Below are positions 44,671-53,898 of a stretch of 64,000 bases of DNA, piece after piece. The notes beneath the pieces were generated by a model. The model did no database searches, was not told where the DNA came from, and saw only the letters and a program-made list of their open reading frames with translations. Where the stretch lies: positions 5,204,001 to 5,268,000 of the forward strand of contig CP054837.1 in assembly GCA_028768525.1 (NCBI GenBank). The letters are read 5' to 3'. This DNA comes from Desulfobacter sp. (GTDB lineage Bacteria > Desulfobacterota > Desulfobacteria > Desulfobacterales > Desulfobacteraceae). Both the position numbers and the translations under genes were made by a program. Every line of letters starts with the position of its first letter. Position 1 is the stretch's first letter.

Positions 44671-45444
44671 TTGACATATCTGGAAATGGATTCCGGCCAA
44701 AGAATCCGTTATAAATTGATTGAGGGAAGGCCTGGCGCCCCCTTTCTTGTTTTTCTCCACGAGGGGCTGGGCTGCATCCCCATGTGGCGGGAGTTTCCTG
44801 AAAAATTATGCCGGCGGACCGGGTGTCCGGGGCTGGTCTATGACCGGAACGGGTACGGCGGTTCCTCCCCTCTCAAGGGGGCCAGAACCATCCATTACCT
44901 CCATGACTATGCCCTCAATGAATTGCCCCGGGTCCTTGACGCCCTGATTCCGGACCGCCCCTTTGTGCTGGTGGGACATTCCGACGGCGGCAGCATCGCC
45001 CTGATCTACGGCGCTGAACAAAATCCCCTGCTGATGGGCATCATCACAGAGGCCGCCCACGTCTTTGTGGAAGAAAAAACCATTGCCGGAATCCGGGAGG
45101 CAGACAGGGCCTTTGAGGCGGGGCGGTTAAAGGGGCTCGCCAAATACCACGGTGAAAAGACCCCTGGCATCTTCAAGGCATGGTCTGACACCTGGCGCCG
45201 GGATGGGTTTAAATACTGGAACCTTGAATACCTGCTGCCGTCCATCACCTGCCCCCTGCTGGCCATCCAGGGCAGGGATGACCAGTATGGGTCCCCGGGC
45301 CAGGTGGATTCCATCGTTGAAAACACATCCGGCCCGGCCCAGGGCATCATGGCGGCGGACTGCGGCCACATTCCCCACCTGGAGCAGCCGGAGACAATCC
45401 TCAAGTCCATGTCCCGGTTCATCGCCGGAATACAGGAAGGCTGA
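44671..45444 (+). CDS. Alpha/beta hydrolase
   Basis: A 257-aa alpha/beta hydrolase. The nucleophile elbow is GHSDGGS, the oxyanion segment is FLHEGLGC, and the late catalytic His is in DCGHIPHLEQP. It looks like the proline iminopeptidase/haloperoxidase-like group, but the substrate is unknown. TTG 44671 is used because GGAGG lies 5 bases upstream; ATG 44686 is the alternative. The next gene starts 2 bases after the stop. Confidence 0.82.
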   Translation: MTYLEMDSGQRIRYKLIEGRPGAPFLVFLHEGLGCIPMWREFPEKLCRRTGCPGLVYDRNGYGGSSPLKGARTIHYLHDYALNELPRVLDALIPDRPFVLVGHSDGGSIALIYGAEQNPLLMGIITEAAHVFVEEKTIAGIREADRAFEAGRLKGLAKYHGEKTPGIFKAWSDTWRRDGFKYWNLEYLLPSITCPLLAIQGRDDQYGSPGQVDSIVENTSGPAQGIMAADCGHIPHLEQPETILKSMSRFIAGIQEG

Positions 45445-45446
45445 AT

Positions 45447-46250
45447 ATGGATACCCTTTTTTTCTGGTTGTCAAAGCTGATCTGGATGGTGGTGTCACCG
45501 GATATGATTTTGATTTTCATGGCCCTGGCCGGGCTTGTTCTTTTGTATGCCGGGAAGATCAAAGCGGCCGGTGCGGTATTTACCGGCCTTGTCCTGTTCA
45601 TGGGAACGGTGACGGTGCTGCCCCTGGGCCTTTGGCTCTATGCCCCCCTTGAGAACCGGTTCCCCGTAAACCCCGATCTGCCGGAAACGGTGGACGGCAT
45701 CATTATGCTGGGGGGCGCGGAAAACGCCCATAAATCAAGCCTCTGGGATCAGCCGGAGATTCGTGGGGCCGCCGAGCGGTACCTGGGGTTCATCCGCCTG
45801 GTGAACCAATATCCCCAAGCCGTTCATATTTTTACCGGCGGATCCGGGGATATTGCCAGGCCCCAAGCCAAGGACGCCCATGTGGCCCGCCGGGTGCTCG
45901 GTATTCTGGGGGTGGATATCTCCAAGATTATTTTTGAAGAGAAGTCCCGGAATACCTATGAAAACGGGAGGTTTTCAAAGATTCTGGCAGCTCCCCATCC
46001 CGGGCAGAATTGGATCCTGGTCACCTCGGCCGCCCACATGCCCCGGGCCGTGGGGGTGTTTGAAAAACTGGGCTGGGCCGTTATTCCCTATCCCGTGGAC
46101 CATTATACCTGTAAGGGGGAGGGGGGACTGACATTGAATTTTGCAGGAAACCTGAACCTGTTGAGCAAGGCGGCCAGGGAATGGGTGGGGCTGGCCGCTT
46201 ATTATGCCACGGGAAAGACATCGGCGCTGTTTCCCCCGGCTCGGCAGTGA
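45447..46250 (+). CDS. DUF218-domain membrane protein (YdcF/ElyC-like)
   Basis: A 267-aa protein with two N-terminal TM segments (about residues 18-38 and 42-62) and a DUF218 domain: GIIMLGGAENAHK, HIFTGGSGD, EEKSRNTYENGRF, ILVTSAAHMPRAVGVFE. This matches the ElyC/SanA group involved in envelope integrity. Biochemical activity is unclear. Confidence 0.85.
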   Translation: MDTLFFWLSKLIWMVVSPDMILIFMALAGLVLLYAGKIKAAGAVFTGLVLFMGTVTVLPLGLWLYAPLENRFPVNPDLPETVDGIIMLGGAENAHKSSLWDQPEIRGAAERYLGFIRLVNQYPQAVHIFTGGSGDIARPQAKDAHVARRVLGILGVDISKIIFEEKSRNTYENGRFSKILAAPHPGQNWILVTSAAHMPRAVGVFEKLGWAVIPYPVDHYTCKGEGGLTLNFAGNLNLLSKAAREWVGLAAYYATGKTSALFPPARQ

Positions 46251-46252
46251 AG

Positions 46253-46280
46253 TCCCTCCCGGTAAAACACCGGGAGGGAA
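46253..46280. terminator. Hairpin between convergent genes
   Basis: TCCCTCCCGGT pairs with ACCGGGAGGGA around a short A-rich loop, between the convergent ends at 46250 and 46289. A U-run is weak, so this is a possible bidirectional terminator. Confidence 0.5.
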
Positions 46281-46288
46281 AGGAAAAA

Positions 46289-48007
46289 TTATTCTGCTGA
46301 AGGGATAAATCCGGGATCGGTGACGGCAAGGACGGCATAGCCACCCTGGACATTCTTGACCCGGTCATACCCTCTGTGGTTAAGGGCCGTCTGGCATTCG
46401 TAGGATCTGGCGCCGGTGCCGCAGAGCAGATAAAGGTCTTCATCCTTTGGCAGCTCTTCATACCGGTCCCGCAGTTCTTCCTGGGGCATGGAGAGCCATC
46501 TTTCTCCGTATTTTTCAATGAAAATATCGGCTTCTGACTTGCTTCTCAAATCCACTACCTTGATATCTTCTTTGCGGAAGAGTTCCAGGAAGTCCAGCAT
46601 ATCAATGGGAGTGTTCCGGCCTTCCAGGATGTTGTCCAGGACATTGCCGGCATTGTTGATGACATCCATTGCCGATGCGAATGGGGGGGCGTAACCGGTT
46701 TCCAGGGCGCAGACTTCGTCCACGTCGATGCCGGTCTGCAGCAGGGGCGCCACGGCGTCCACCCGGGCCTTGACCGCATCGGACTGTTCGCCGATGGCTT
46801 CAATCCCAAGAATTTTCCGGGTGGCACGGTCGGCAATGAGCTGGATGAACATGAATTTTGAGTTGGGATAGAAGTGGGCCCGGTCGAACTGGGCCACCAG
46901 GGCGTGGACCGGATCGAAACCCGCGGCCCTGGCCTGGGCCACGGTGAGGCCGGCGGTGGCTACCCCCAGGTCGAAGACTTTGATGCAGAAGGTGCCCACG
47001 GTGCCTCTGAATTTGGAGGCCCGGCCAAAAATATTGTTGGCGATGATCCGGCCCTGGCGGTTGGCCAGGGAGCCCAGGGGCATGGTGATGTTCTCACCGG
47101 AGACCAGGTTGCGCATTTCAATGCAGTCCCCGCCGGCATAGATGTCCGGATCCGTGGTTCTCAGGTTCCGGTCCACGATGAGTGCCCCGGTGTTGCCCAC
47201 GGCCAGGCCGGCATCCGAGGCGAATTTGGTGTTGGGCCGGACCCCTGCTGACATGACCACCAGGTCGCAGTCAATGACGTCGCCGTTGACTTCAACCCCG
47301 GTAACCCCGGATTCCTCATCCCCCAGGATCCGTTTTACCTGCTGGGAGACAATGACCTGGACCTCGTTTTTCTCCAGCTGGTTTTCCACCATCCTGGAAA
47401 TATTCTGGCCGATGGCCGTTGGCAGGACCTGGTCGGCCATTTCCACCAGGGTGGTCTCCACCCCCCAGAGGTCGGTGAGGGCCTCGGCCATTTCAATGCC
47501 GATGGCACCGGCACCGATGACCACGGCTTTGCCCACGATGCCCTTGGAAATCATATCCTTGATGTCCCGGGCCGTATGCAGATTGGATACGGTGAATACC
47601 CGGGGCAGGTCCGCACCGGGAATGGGGGGACGGACCGGGGTGGCGCCGGTGGCAATGACCAGCTTGTCATATGCCAGGGCCTCTTCATTGTCCTGGTCCA
47701 GGTGGCGGACCACCACCTTTTTTTCTTCCCGGTTGATGGCCACGGCCTCCACCCTGGGGAGGATCTTGATACCCTTGCAGGTTCTGAAAAATTCGGGATC
47801 CCTGACCGCATGGGCCGTGGTCGAGCGCAGCTCTTCTATGTCGGTGATATCTCCCCCGATGTAGTAGGGGATGCCGCATCCCCCGTAGGAGATGAGGTTG
47901 TCTCTGTCAATGACGGTGATTTCTGTGTCCGGATCAAGGCGTCTGAGGCGGCAGGCGACTTTCGGTCCAAGTGCAACAGCTCCGATGATAATAACTTTTT
48001 TTGCCAT
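46289..48007 (-). CDS. CoA-disulfide-reductase-like flavoprotein with C-terminal rhodanese domain
   Basis: A 572-aa flavoprotein. FAD motif IIIGAVALGPKVACRLRR, active-site Cys44 in SYGGCGIPYYIGG (single-Cys type of CoA-disulfide reductases), NAD-binding VVIGAGAIGIEMAEAL, and the dimerisation domain are present. The C-terminal rhodanese domain (about 470-572) has the active loop CGTGARSYE. Related Npsr-type proteins reduce polysulfide or CoA persulfide, which would suit a sulfur-cycling anaerobe. GAVALG replaces the usual GxGxxG first loop, a small deviation also seen in the family. The gene stands alone. Confidence 0.9.
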   Translation of the reverse strand: MAKKVIIIGAVALGPKVACRLRRLDPDTEITVIDRDNLISYGGCGIPYYIGGDITDIEELRSTTAHAVRDPEFFRTCKGIKILPRVEAVAINREEKKVVVRHLDQDNEEALAYDKLVIATGATPVRPPIPGADLPRVFTVSNLHTARDIKDMISKGIVGKAVVIGAGAIGIEMAEALTDLWGVETTLVEMADQVLPTAIGQNISRMVENQLEKNEVQVIVSQQVKRILGDEESGVTGVEVNGDVIDCDLVVMSAGVRPNTKFASDAGLAVGNTGALIVDRNLRTTDPDIYAGGDCIEMRNLVSGENITMPLGSLANRQGRIIANNIFGRASKFRGTVGTFCIKVFDLGVATAGLTVAQARAAGFDPVHALVAQFDRAHFYPNSKFMFIQLIADRATRKILGIEAIGEQSDAVKARVDAVAPLLQTGIDVDEVCALETGYAPPFASAMDVINNAGNVLDNILEGRNTPIDMLDFLELFRKEDIKVVDLRSKSEADIFIEKYGERWLSMPQEELRDRYEELPKDEDLYLLCGTGARSYECQTALNHRGYDRVKNVQGGYAVLAVTDPGFIPSAE

Positions 48008-48125
48008 GATATCCTCTCTGCGTATCTATAATGCATTTATGGTGATAAACTGGGATAATTTAACCCTTTTTAAAAGAATTTCAATGGGAAAATCCCCAAG
48101 CCCCGGTTTTTTGGCTGGAATCCGG

Positions 48126-49058
48126 TTATTCCTGGAATCTGATGAAAAAGAAGAGTCCGGCCAGGATGAGGGCAAGGCCGGTGAGGGCGGCGGTGTCCGG
48201 CGGGGCCGCCTCCAGGAAGACCAGGCCGCCGGCCAGGGCGAACACCACTTCGCTGGACTGGGTGGCATCCACGGCGGCCAGTTCGTTGGGGGTGGCCGCC
48301 AGGTTTCGGGCAAAGAGAAAGATCCCCGTGGCAAATACCCCGGAGAACAGGGCCACCAATGCCGTGTTCATGATCTGGGAGGCGGCGGGCAGGGGCGGGC
48401 GGATGAGGACCACCAGAAGAATCCACAGGGGCATGGAGCCCAGGGTCATGAGCAGGATTTTGTTCAGAGAATTATCCATTTCCGGGGCGTCGATTTTCGG
48501 CACCCTGGGGTGGCGGCCCTGTTTGGCTTCCCAGACCAGCTGGTTGCCCAAGGGATAGCAGAAAGCCGCTCCAAGCACCGGGAGTCCGCCCAGAATCAAT
48601 TCATTCAGGTTAAAGCTGTCGATGCGTGAAAGGTTGACCAAAATCACCCCGATGAATATCACCGATGAAAACAGCCAGACCCGCCGGGGAAATCTCCGGC
48701 CAAAGGCCGTGAATACAAAGAGGCTGGCCACCACGGTGAACTGCCAGGTGGCAGCGATTACCCAGCCCGGGGAAAAATCGGCGGCAAAGCAGATCAGGGC
48801 GTAAAACCCCCCGAAGCCGATCCCTCCCGCCGTTATCCAGAATTTCCAGTGGGCGGCAAATAAAGCCCCCGCATCCCTGAGTTTGCCCGGCCCTCCCCTG
48901 GCCAGGGTGATCAGGCTGAGGAAGATCAGCATGAACAGGTAGCGCAGGGCGGCGGACCAGAGCCAGTGGCCCCCTTCAAGGCTCATGACTTCATTGAGGA
49001 TGAAGGTGGTGCTGAAAAATGCGCCGGAGAGGACGCCCAGGAGGATGAGTTTCACCAT
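48126..49058 (-). CDS. EamA/DMT-like multidrug resistance efflux transporter
   Basis: A 310-aa protein with about ten hydrophobic segments, matching the drug/metabolite transporter-like multidrug resistance efflux family (LGVLSGAFFSTTFILNEVMSLEGGHWLWSA at the N-terminus is abbreviated here to GAFFSTTFILNE; VLGAAFCYPLGNQLV mid-protein). Substrate unknown. It lies 2 bases from the J-domain gene (49061), so they are probably co-transcribed. Confidence 0.8.
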   Translation of the reverse strand: MVKLILLGVLSGAFFSTTFILNEVMSLEGGHWLWSAALRYLFMLIFLSLITLARGGPGKLRDAGALFAAHWKFWITAGGIGFGGFYALICFAADFSPGWVIAATWQFTVVASLFVFTAFGRRFPRRVWLFSSVIFIGVILVNLSRIDSFNLNELILGGLPVLGAAFCYPLGNQLVWEAKQGRHPRVPKIDAPEMDNSLNKILLMTLGSMPLWILLVVLIRPPLPAASQIMNTALVALFSGVFATGIFLFARNLAATPNELAAVDATQSSEVVFALAGGLVFLEAAPPDTAALTGLALILAGLFFFIRFQE

Positions 49059-49060
49059 GG

Positions 49061-50059
49061 TCAGGTTGCTTTCGGCCTGATCTTTTCCAGCAGGGCCTGG
49101 TAGGCCTCGTTGATTTCCACGAATTTTTCGTGGTCGCCGCCCATGTCCGGGTGGTGCTGCCTGGCCAGTTTCCTGAACTTCCGGGTCAGGCCCTGTTTGT
49201 CCATGGTTTTCAGGTCGTCCCGGGAGAGGCCGAAAAGGGTTCTGGCCTGGGATACCGGCACCGACGGGCGCGGCGGCGGTGTGAAGATCCGGTGCCGGCC
49301 CATGAAATCCCTTGCCATGTCATCCAGGAGCACGGTGTCCCCGTAGGTATGGTCAAAGAACATCACGGCATACCGGATCAGGTAGTCGTGGAGGCTGCTG
49401 GTAAGATCAAAGAGTTCTTTGTTGAGCAGGCAGATCTCCTCGATGAAATAGGTTTCCACCTTATCCTGGTCCATGGCGTGGGGCATCTGTTTGGCCATGA
49501 AGCTCTGGAAGAAGCGCTGGAGGTCCAATACGGTGTATACATAGGATTTGAGATCCCGGGGCCGGATGCATTTTTCCTGGGCCATGAAGTACTGCTCGAT
49601 TTCATCCCGGGATTTGTCCTTGAGGGTCCGGAAGATCACCGGCGGCATGTTGATAAGCGGCCCCTGGTCCATGTTGCCGAATTTAAGGTAATGGGCCCGG
49701 CGTTTGTCAAAGGCATGGATGGACCGGGCCAGTGCTTCCTTCTCTTTTTTGCCCATTCGTTTAAAACCGGTGGAGGTCCGGCGGTCAAAGGTTTCCGTGG
49801 CCCGGCGGACGGCCGGGCGCAGAAAGGGGAGAAATAGGGTTTCAAACTCGTCGGCATCAAATCTTTTTGCCTTTTGGGCCACCCGGGACTCCAACTCCGG
49901 GCTCAGGTACCAGGCATTGCCCCCGGGATAGTCGATCCAGGCCCCGGGGCAGGGGCCCAGGCCGCAGATATCCCGGTGCCGGAAGCCCTGTTCCACGGGG
50001 ACGGATTCCCTGAGCATATAGGTGAACCCCTTGCCTTTTTTTATTTTGGCCAGATACAT
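49061..50059 (-). CDS. J-domain (DnaJ-like) protein with novel N-terminal region
   Basis: A 332-aa protein whose C-terminus (about residues 275-330) is a J-domain with the HPD motif in ARQHHPDMGG. The N-terminal 270 residues are unfamiliar, with a charged helical character (FMGRHRIFTPPPRP links the two parts). J-domains stimulate DnaK ATPase and deliver clients; the N-terminal part would choose the client. J at the C-terminus is unusual for DnaJ but common in specialised co-chaperones. It is upstream of the transporter gene. Confidence 0.8.
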   Translation of the reverse strand: MYLAKIKKGKGFTYMLRESVPVEQGFRHRDICGLGPCPGAWIDYPGGNAWYLSPELESRVAQKAKRFDADEFETLFLPFLRPAVRRATETFDRRTSTGFKRMGKKEKEALARSIHAFDKRRAHYLKFGNMDQGPLINMPPVIFRTLKDKSRDEIEQYFMAQEKCIRPRDLKSYVYTVLDLQRFFQSFMAKQMPHAMDQDKVETYFIEEICLLNKELFDLTSSLHDYLIRYAVMFFDHTYGDTVLLDDMARDFMGRHRIFTPPPRPSVPVSQARTLFGLSRDDLKTMDKQGLTRKFRKLARQHHPDMGGDHEKFVEINEAYQALLEKIRPKAT

Positions 50060-50075
50060 GGACGGCTCACAGGGC

Positions 50076-51221
50076 TCAGGAATGGGCCCCGGGGTTTTTG
50101 TAAGCCCGGGTCTCCAGCTTGACCAGGTTGTAGTCCCGGCTGCCTAAACCGATCTGCTCGGCGTAGGCCAGCTGGTGTTCCCAGTCCACATCCGGATAGA
50201 GCCCCTTGAACTTGTCTTCCCCGGGCTTTGTGTTGCAGGTGAGCAGGGACCCGGCCATGGCCGGCTGGGCGTTGACCAGGTCGGCGCTGGCCTGGTCGAT
50301 GGCCACGGGATCGGTGGAGGCCACCACGCCGATGTCCTTGCAGATGGGGTATTCGGCATAGGGCAGGCAGTCGCATTTGGGGGAGACGTCGGTGATGAAG
50401 TTGATGAACAGGGCCTTGCCGGCCTTGTCCTTGAGCACGCCCACCGTATATTCCATCATCTTTTCCAGAAAGACCGGCACATCCTGGTTCCAGTTGATGT
50501 TGATGGACTGGGTGGGGCAGCGGACAATGCATTCGGCGCAGCCGATGCAGCTCTCCTTATTGATATACGCCTTTTTTTCCTCCAGGTAGATGGCCGCTCC
50601 CGGGCAGTGCTCGACGCACTGGCCGCAGCCGATGCAGGTTTTCCGCTTTATCTTGGGGCTGACGTTGGAGTGCTGGTCCAGTTTGCCCCGGCGGGAGGCG
50701 CATCCCATGCCTAGGTTTTTCAGGGTGCCGCCGAACCCGGAGAGTTCATGGCCCTTGAAATGGGCCACGGAGATGATGGCATTGGCATTGATGATTTCAG
50801 AGCCGATATACACCTTTTTGTTGTGCTTGAGGTCCACCGGGACGGCGGTTTCGCTCTTCCCGAAAAGGCCGTCGGCAATGATCAAAGGGGCCCCGTCCAT
50901 GGATGAGTAGGAAAATCCGTTGTCCACGGCGGTCTTAATGTGTGAGACCGCATCGGACCGGGTGCCCACGTAGAGGGTGTTGGCATCGGTGAGGAAGGGG
51001 GCGGCTCCGGCCTTGCGGACGGCCCGGATCACCTTGCGGATATACAGGGGCCGGATAAAGGCGGTGTTGCCCTGCTCGCCGAAATGGACCTTGACTGCGG
51101 TGAGGTCTTTTTCCTCCAGGATATTGCCCAGGCCTGCCGCATTGACCAGGCGTTCGAGTTTCTGGGGAAGGTTTTCCCGGGATGTGGCTGTCATGTCCAT
51201 GAAAAAAACATCAGCGCCCAT
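50076..51221 (-). CDS. DUF362 protein with two [4Fe-4S] clusters
   Basis: A 381-aa protein with an N-terminal DUF362 region (VKVHFGEQGNTAFIRP, ISVAHFKGHELSGFGGTLKNLGMGCA) and a ferredoxin insert with two CxxCxxC motifs (CIGCGQCVEHCPG, CIGCAECIVRCPT). The remainder is DUF362 again. The family includes uncharacterised iron-sulfur proteins common in anaerobes. Gap to the J-domain gene is 16 bases. ATG 51221 has AAGGAG upstream. Confidence 0.85.
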   Translation of the reverse strand: MGADVFFMDMTATSRENLPQKLERLVNAAGLGNILEEKDLTAVKVHFGEQGNTAFIRPLYIRKVIRAVRKAGAAPFLTDANTLYVGTRSDAVSHIKTAVDNGFSYSSMDGAPLIIADGLFGKSETAVPVDLKHNKKVYIGSEIINANAIISVAHFKGHELSGFGGTLKNLGMGCASRRGKLDQHSNVSPKIKRKTCIGCGQCVEHCPGAAIYLEEKKAYINKESCIGCAECIVRCPTQSININWNQDVPVFLEKMMEYTVGVLKDKAGKALFINFITDVSPKCDCLPYAEYPICKDIGVVASTDPVAIDQASADLVNAQPAMAGSLLTCNTKPGEDKFKGLYPDVDWEHQLAYAEQIGLGSRDYNLVKLETRAYKNPGAHS

Positions 51222-51535
51222 GGTATCTCCTTATTATATGGTGAAAGCATTCTGTTGTGATGATCAGGATAAGGGATTCCCGGGTGAATTTCAATAGGGG
51301 GCTTTGGGGAATGGGATTGGTGAAGGTCCTTAGAACCGCCTGTCCTGTCCCCAGTGCCGGTTCGGGGCGTTTTTCCCTTGAAAAAGAGTTGCTTTTTTCG
51401 GGGGGCATGGTTATACAGTCGGCCATGTAAATCTTGTTCCGGGATCTGTGTCTTTTTTTCAGTCCTGAGTGCCATACCATGGATGACACCAGCCCGCCGG
51501 ACAACCGCGGGCCTGGGTTCGGCAAAGGAATTATA

Positions 51536-52069
51536 ATGAAACGGATTGCAGTGATCGGGACGAGCTGTTCCGGGAAAACAACATTCTCAAAAGCGTTATC
51601 AAATTTCCTTGGATATTCTCATATCGAACTTGACGGGCTTTTCTGGGGAGAGAATTGGACCCGGAGAAAAGAATTCGTCAGGGATGTCGAAACCTGTATA
51701 CAGAAAGATAAATGGATTGTGGAAGGTAACTATGGCAAAGTCAGGGGGGCAATATGGCAGAGAGCCACGACGGTCATCTTTCTGGATCTGCCTTTCCATA
51801 TTATCTTTTACCGCGCAGTTACCCGAACCATCAAACGGATTATCACCAAAGAACAATTGTTCAGTGATAATGTCGAAACATTCAAGGATGCATTTTTCTC
51901 CATTGAAGGCATTCCTTTCTGGGTAATCAAGACTTACCGGAAAAGAAAGCTTACCTATGGAGCGTTAAAGAAAAAGGACGCGTATTCCCATATCGATTTT
52001 ATTCAACTGCCATCCAAAAAGGCAGTTGACCAATTTTTAATTCATCTGAAGGCGGATAGAGCGATATGA
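51536..52069 (+). CDS. P-loop kinase/topology-modulation-like protein
   Basis: A 177-aa nucleoside-kinase-like P-loop protein (Walker A GTSCSGKTTFSKAL, residues 7-15). The middle (HIELDGLFWGENWTRRKEFV, VEGNYGKVR) matches the FlaR/adenylate-kinase-like family, which often has no known substrate. ATG 51536 has AAGGAA 5 bases upstream. The stop overlaps the GNAT gene start by 4 bases. Confidence 0.8.
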   Translation: MKRIAVIGTSCSGKTTFSKALSNFLGYSHIELDGLFWGENWTRRKEFVRDVETCIQKDKWIVEGNYGKVRGAIWQRATTVIFLDLPFHIIFYRAVTRTIKRIITKEQLFSDNVETFKDAFFSIEGIPFWVIKTYRKRKLTYGALKKKDAYSHIDFIQLPSKKAVDQFLIHLKADRAI

Positions 52070-52545
52070 AGATCATACCATCAACCAGAGAGGACGCTGA
52101 AATTATTGCCGCTGTGGTTCGCAACGCCAATAAGGATGTTGCAGAAACGTTCGGTTTGAATGCAAAGAATGCAGCCAAGCATCCATCGTTCTGTACGGAG
52201 GCGTGGATTCTGTCGGATATGGAACGGGGCCAGGCCTATTTTCTGGCAGTAGAGGATGGGGTTGTCAAGGGCTGTGTTGCATTTGAGCAGCCGGACAGGG
52301 ATACGGCCTATCTGAACCGGCTGGCCGTGCTGCCGGAGTTCAGGCATTGCGGCATCGGTGCCGGGCTGGTTCACCATATTATCGGTATGGCCAAGGAGAA
52401 ACAGGTCAAGGTGCTGAGCATCGGAATTATTGCCAGGCATACCCAGCTAAAGGAATGGTATCTGGGGCTGGGGTTTCGTGCCGCCGAGCTGTTGACCTTT
52501 GACCACCTGCCCTTTGACGTCCTTATAATGAAATACCAGATCTAA
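52066..52545 (+). CDS. GNAT-family N-acetyltransferase
   Basis: A 159-aa acetyltransferase with the GNAT acetyl-CoA segment LNRLAVLPEFRHCGIGAGLVHHI. Substrate unknown. It is translationally coupled to the kinase gene (ATGA overlap at 52066-52069). Confidence 0.87.
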   Translation: MKIIPSTREDAEIIAAVVRNANKDVAETFGLNAKNAAKHPSFCTEAWILSDMERGQAYFLAVEDGVVKGCVAFEQPDRDTAYLNRLAVLPEFRHCGIGAGLVHHIIGMAKEKQVKVLSIGIIARHTQLKEWYLGLGFRAAELLTFDHLPFDVLIMKYQI

Positions 52546-52630
52546 AAGTGCCGGCGCATCCATTTACCGGATTTGCCGGAGGCTTTCCGGTGGACGGCCC
52601 CTATGCCGGAATTGAGACGGAGGATAAATT

Positions 52631-53470
52631 TTGAAGTGTGAGCTTGTGGATGTTTTCGCCGACCAACGGTTGAGCGGAAACGGGTTGACCATATTTTCGG
52701 AATTCGGCCATTTGACCGCCGGTGAGATGCTTGCCTGGACCCGGGAGATGCGGCAGTTTGAGTCGATTTTTTTAAGGAATGAAGATGGCCGGTTCTCAGC
52801 AAGAATCTTTACCATGGAGGAAGAACTGGACTTTGCGGGCCATCCGTTGCTGGGGCTTGCCTATCATTTACATAACACCTTTGGCAGTGAGGATGTCCAC
52901 CAATGGCAGGTACAATTAAATCAACAGGCGGTGACGCTGGAGAGCCGGCGGGTTGGAGAGGACTTCCTTGCCGCCATGCACCAGGGAAAGCCCCGGTTCA
53001 TCAAAACCCTCTCTTCCCATGAAGCCGGCCCATTGTACTCGGCGCTTAATTTGGAGGGCTCCGGTGATTTAGGCTGCAGAGCGGAAGTGGTGTCCACGGG
53101 GCTGCCCTATGTGATTTTGCCGGTGGCGGCCGGCATTGAAAAGGTGCGGTTCAGGGTGCCGGATCTAACCCCTATGATATCACCCCACGGGGCGAAGTTT
53201 GTCTATGTCCTGGATGTGAAGGCCATTGAGGGCAGAAGCTGGGACAATGAGGGCCGTGTGGAGGATATTGCCACGGGAAGCGCTGCCGGCCCGGCGGCTG
53301 CCTATCTCTTTAAACACGGCCTGGTGACAGATGACCGGATCACCATTCACCAGGGGCGCTTCCTGGGGCGGCCAAGTGAGATGGGGGTTGGTTTGGCCTG
53401 CAGGGGATCTGAGATTTTGGATATTGAAGTGAGCGGCAAGGTTGTGAAAGTGGCCGATATCCGCCTTTAA
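52631..53470 (+). CDS. PhzF-family isomerase/epimerase-like protein
   Basis: A 279-aa PhzF-type protein: CELVDVFADQRLSGNGLTIF and the catalytic Glu in QFESIFL, with the second half showing GSAAGPAAAYL. PhzF enzymes isomerise small acids (as in phenazine synthesis), but most members have no known substrate and no phenazine genes are near. TTG 52631 follows GGAGG by 8 bases; no ATG fits the family start. Confidence 0.85.
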   Translation: MKCELVDVFADQRLSGNGLTIFSEFGHLTAGEMLAWTREMRQFESIFLRNEDGRFSARIFTMEEELDFAGHPLLGLAYHLHNTFGSEDVHQWQVQLNQQAVTLESRRVGEDFLAAMHQGKPRFIKTLSSHEAGPLYSALNLEGSGDLGCRAEVVSTGLPYVILPVAAGIEKVRFRVPDLTPMISPHGAKFVYVLDVKAIEGRSWDNEGRVEDIATGSAAGPAAAYLFKHGLVTDDRITIHQGRFLGRPSEMGVGLACRGSEILDIEVSGKVVKVADIRL

Positions 53471-53480
53471 AGGGGAAAAG

Positions 53481-53810
53481 ATGGACAGTATGATGAACAA
53501 TATATGGATTGGACTGGTTATCGGTATGGTGGCCGGCATAATTGATGTGACGCCCATGATCCTCAGGAAACTTGACAGGTTTTCCTGTCTGTCCGCCTTT
53601 TTTCACTGGGTGGCCCTGGGCCTGATCATTCCCTTTGTGACCTGGGAGGTCCGGCCCTGGCTCAAGGGGCTGATCATTGCCGAATTGACGGCAGTTCCCA
53701 TCATGATCATTGTCTATCCCAGGGATGCCAAGGCCGTATTCCCCATGGCTGTTTTTTCTGCTGTTCTCGGGGCTGGCGTGGGGGCGGCCGGAGCCGTTTT
53801 TGCCGGATAA
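53481..53810 (+). CDS. Small membrane protein, unknown function
   Basis: A 109-aa protein with three hydrophobic segments (about residues 8-28, 40-55 and 85-108) and no recognised motif. It is 10 bases after the PhzF gene and probably co-transcribed. Confidence 0.65.
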   Translation: MDSMMNNIWIGLVIGMVAGIIDVTPMILRKLDRFSCLSAFFHWVALGLIIPFVTWEVRPWLKGLIIAELTAVPIMIIVYPRDAKAVFPMAVFSAVLGAGVGAAGAVFAG

Positions 53811-53898
53811 ACCATCACTGGAGAAGAACAGCAGGGGATTTGATGGGGGCTGGATCCGGAAACGGGTCTGCCCCCAGTTCCATTTTAATGGGGCCGCG

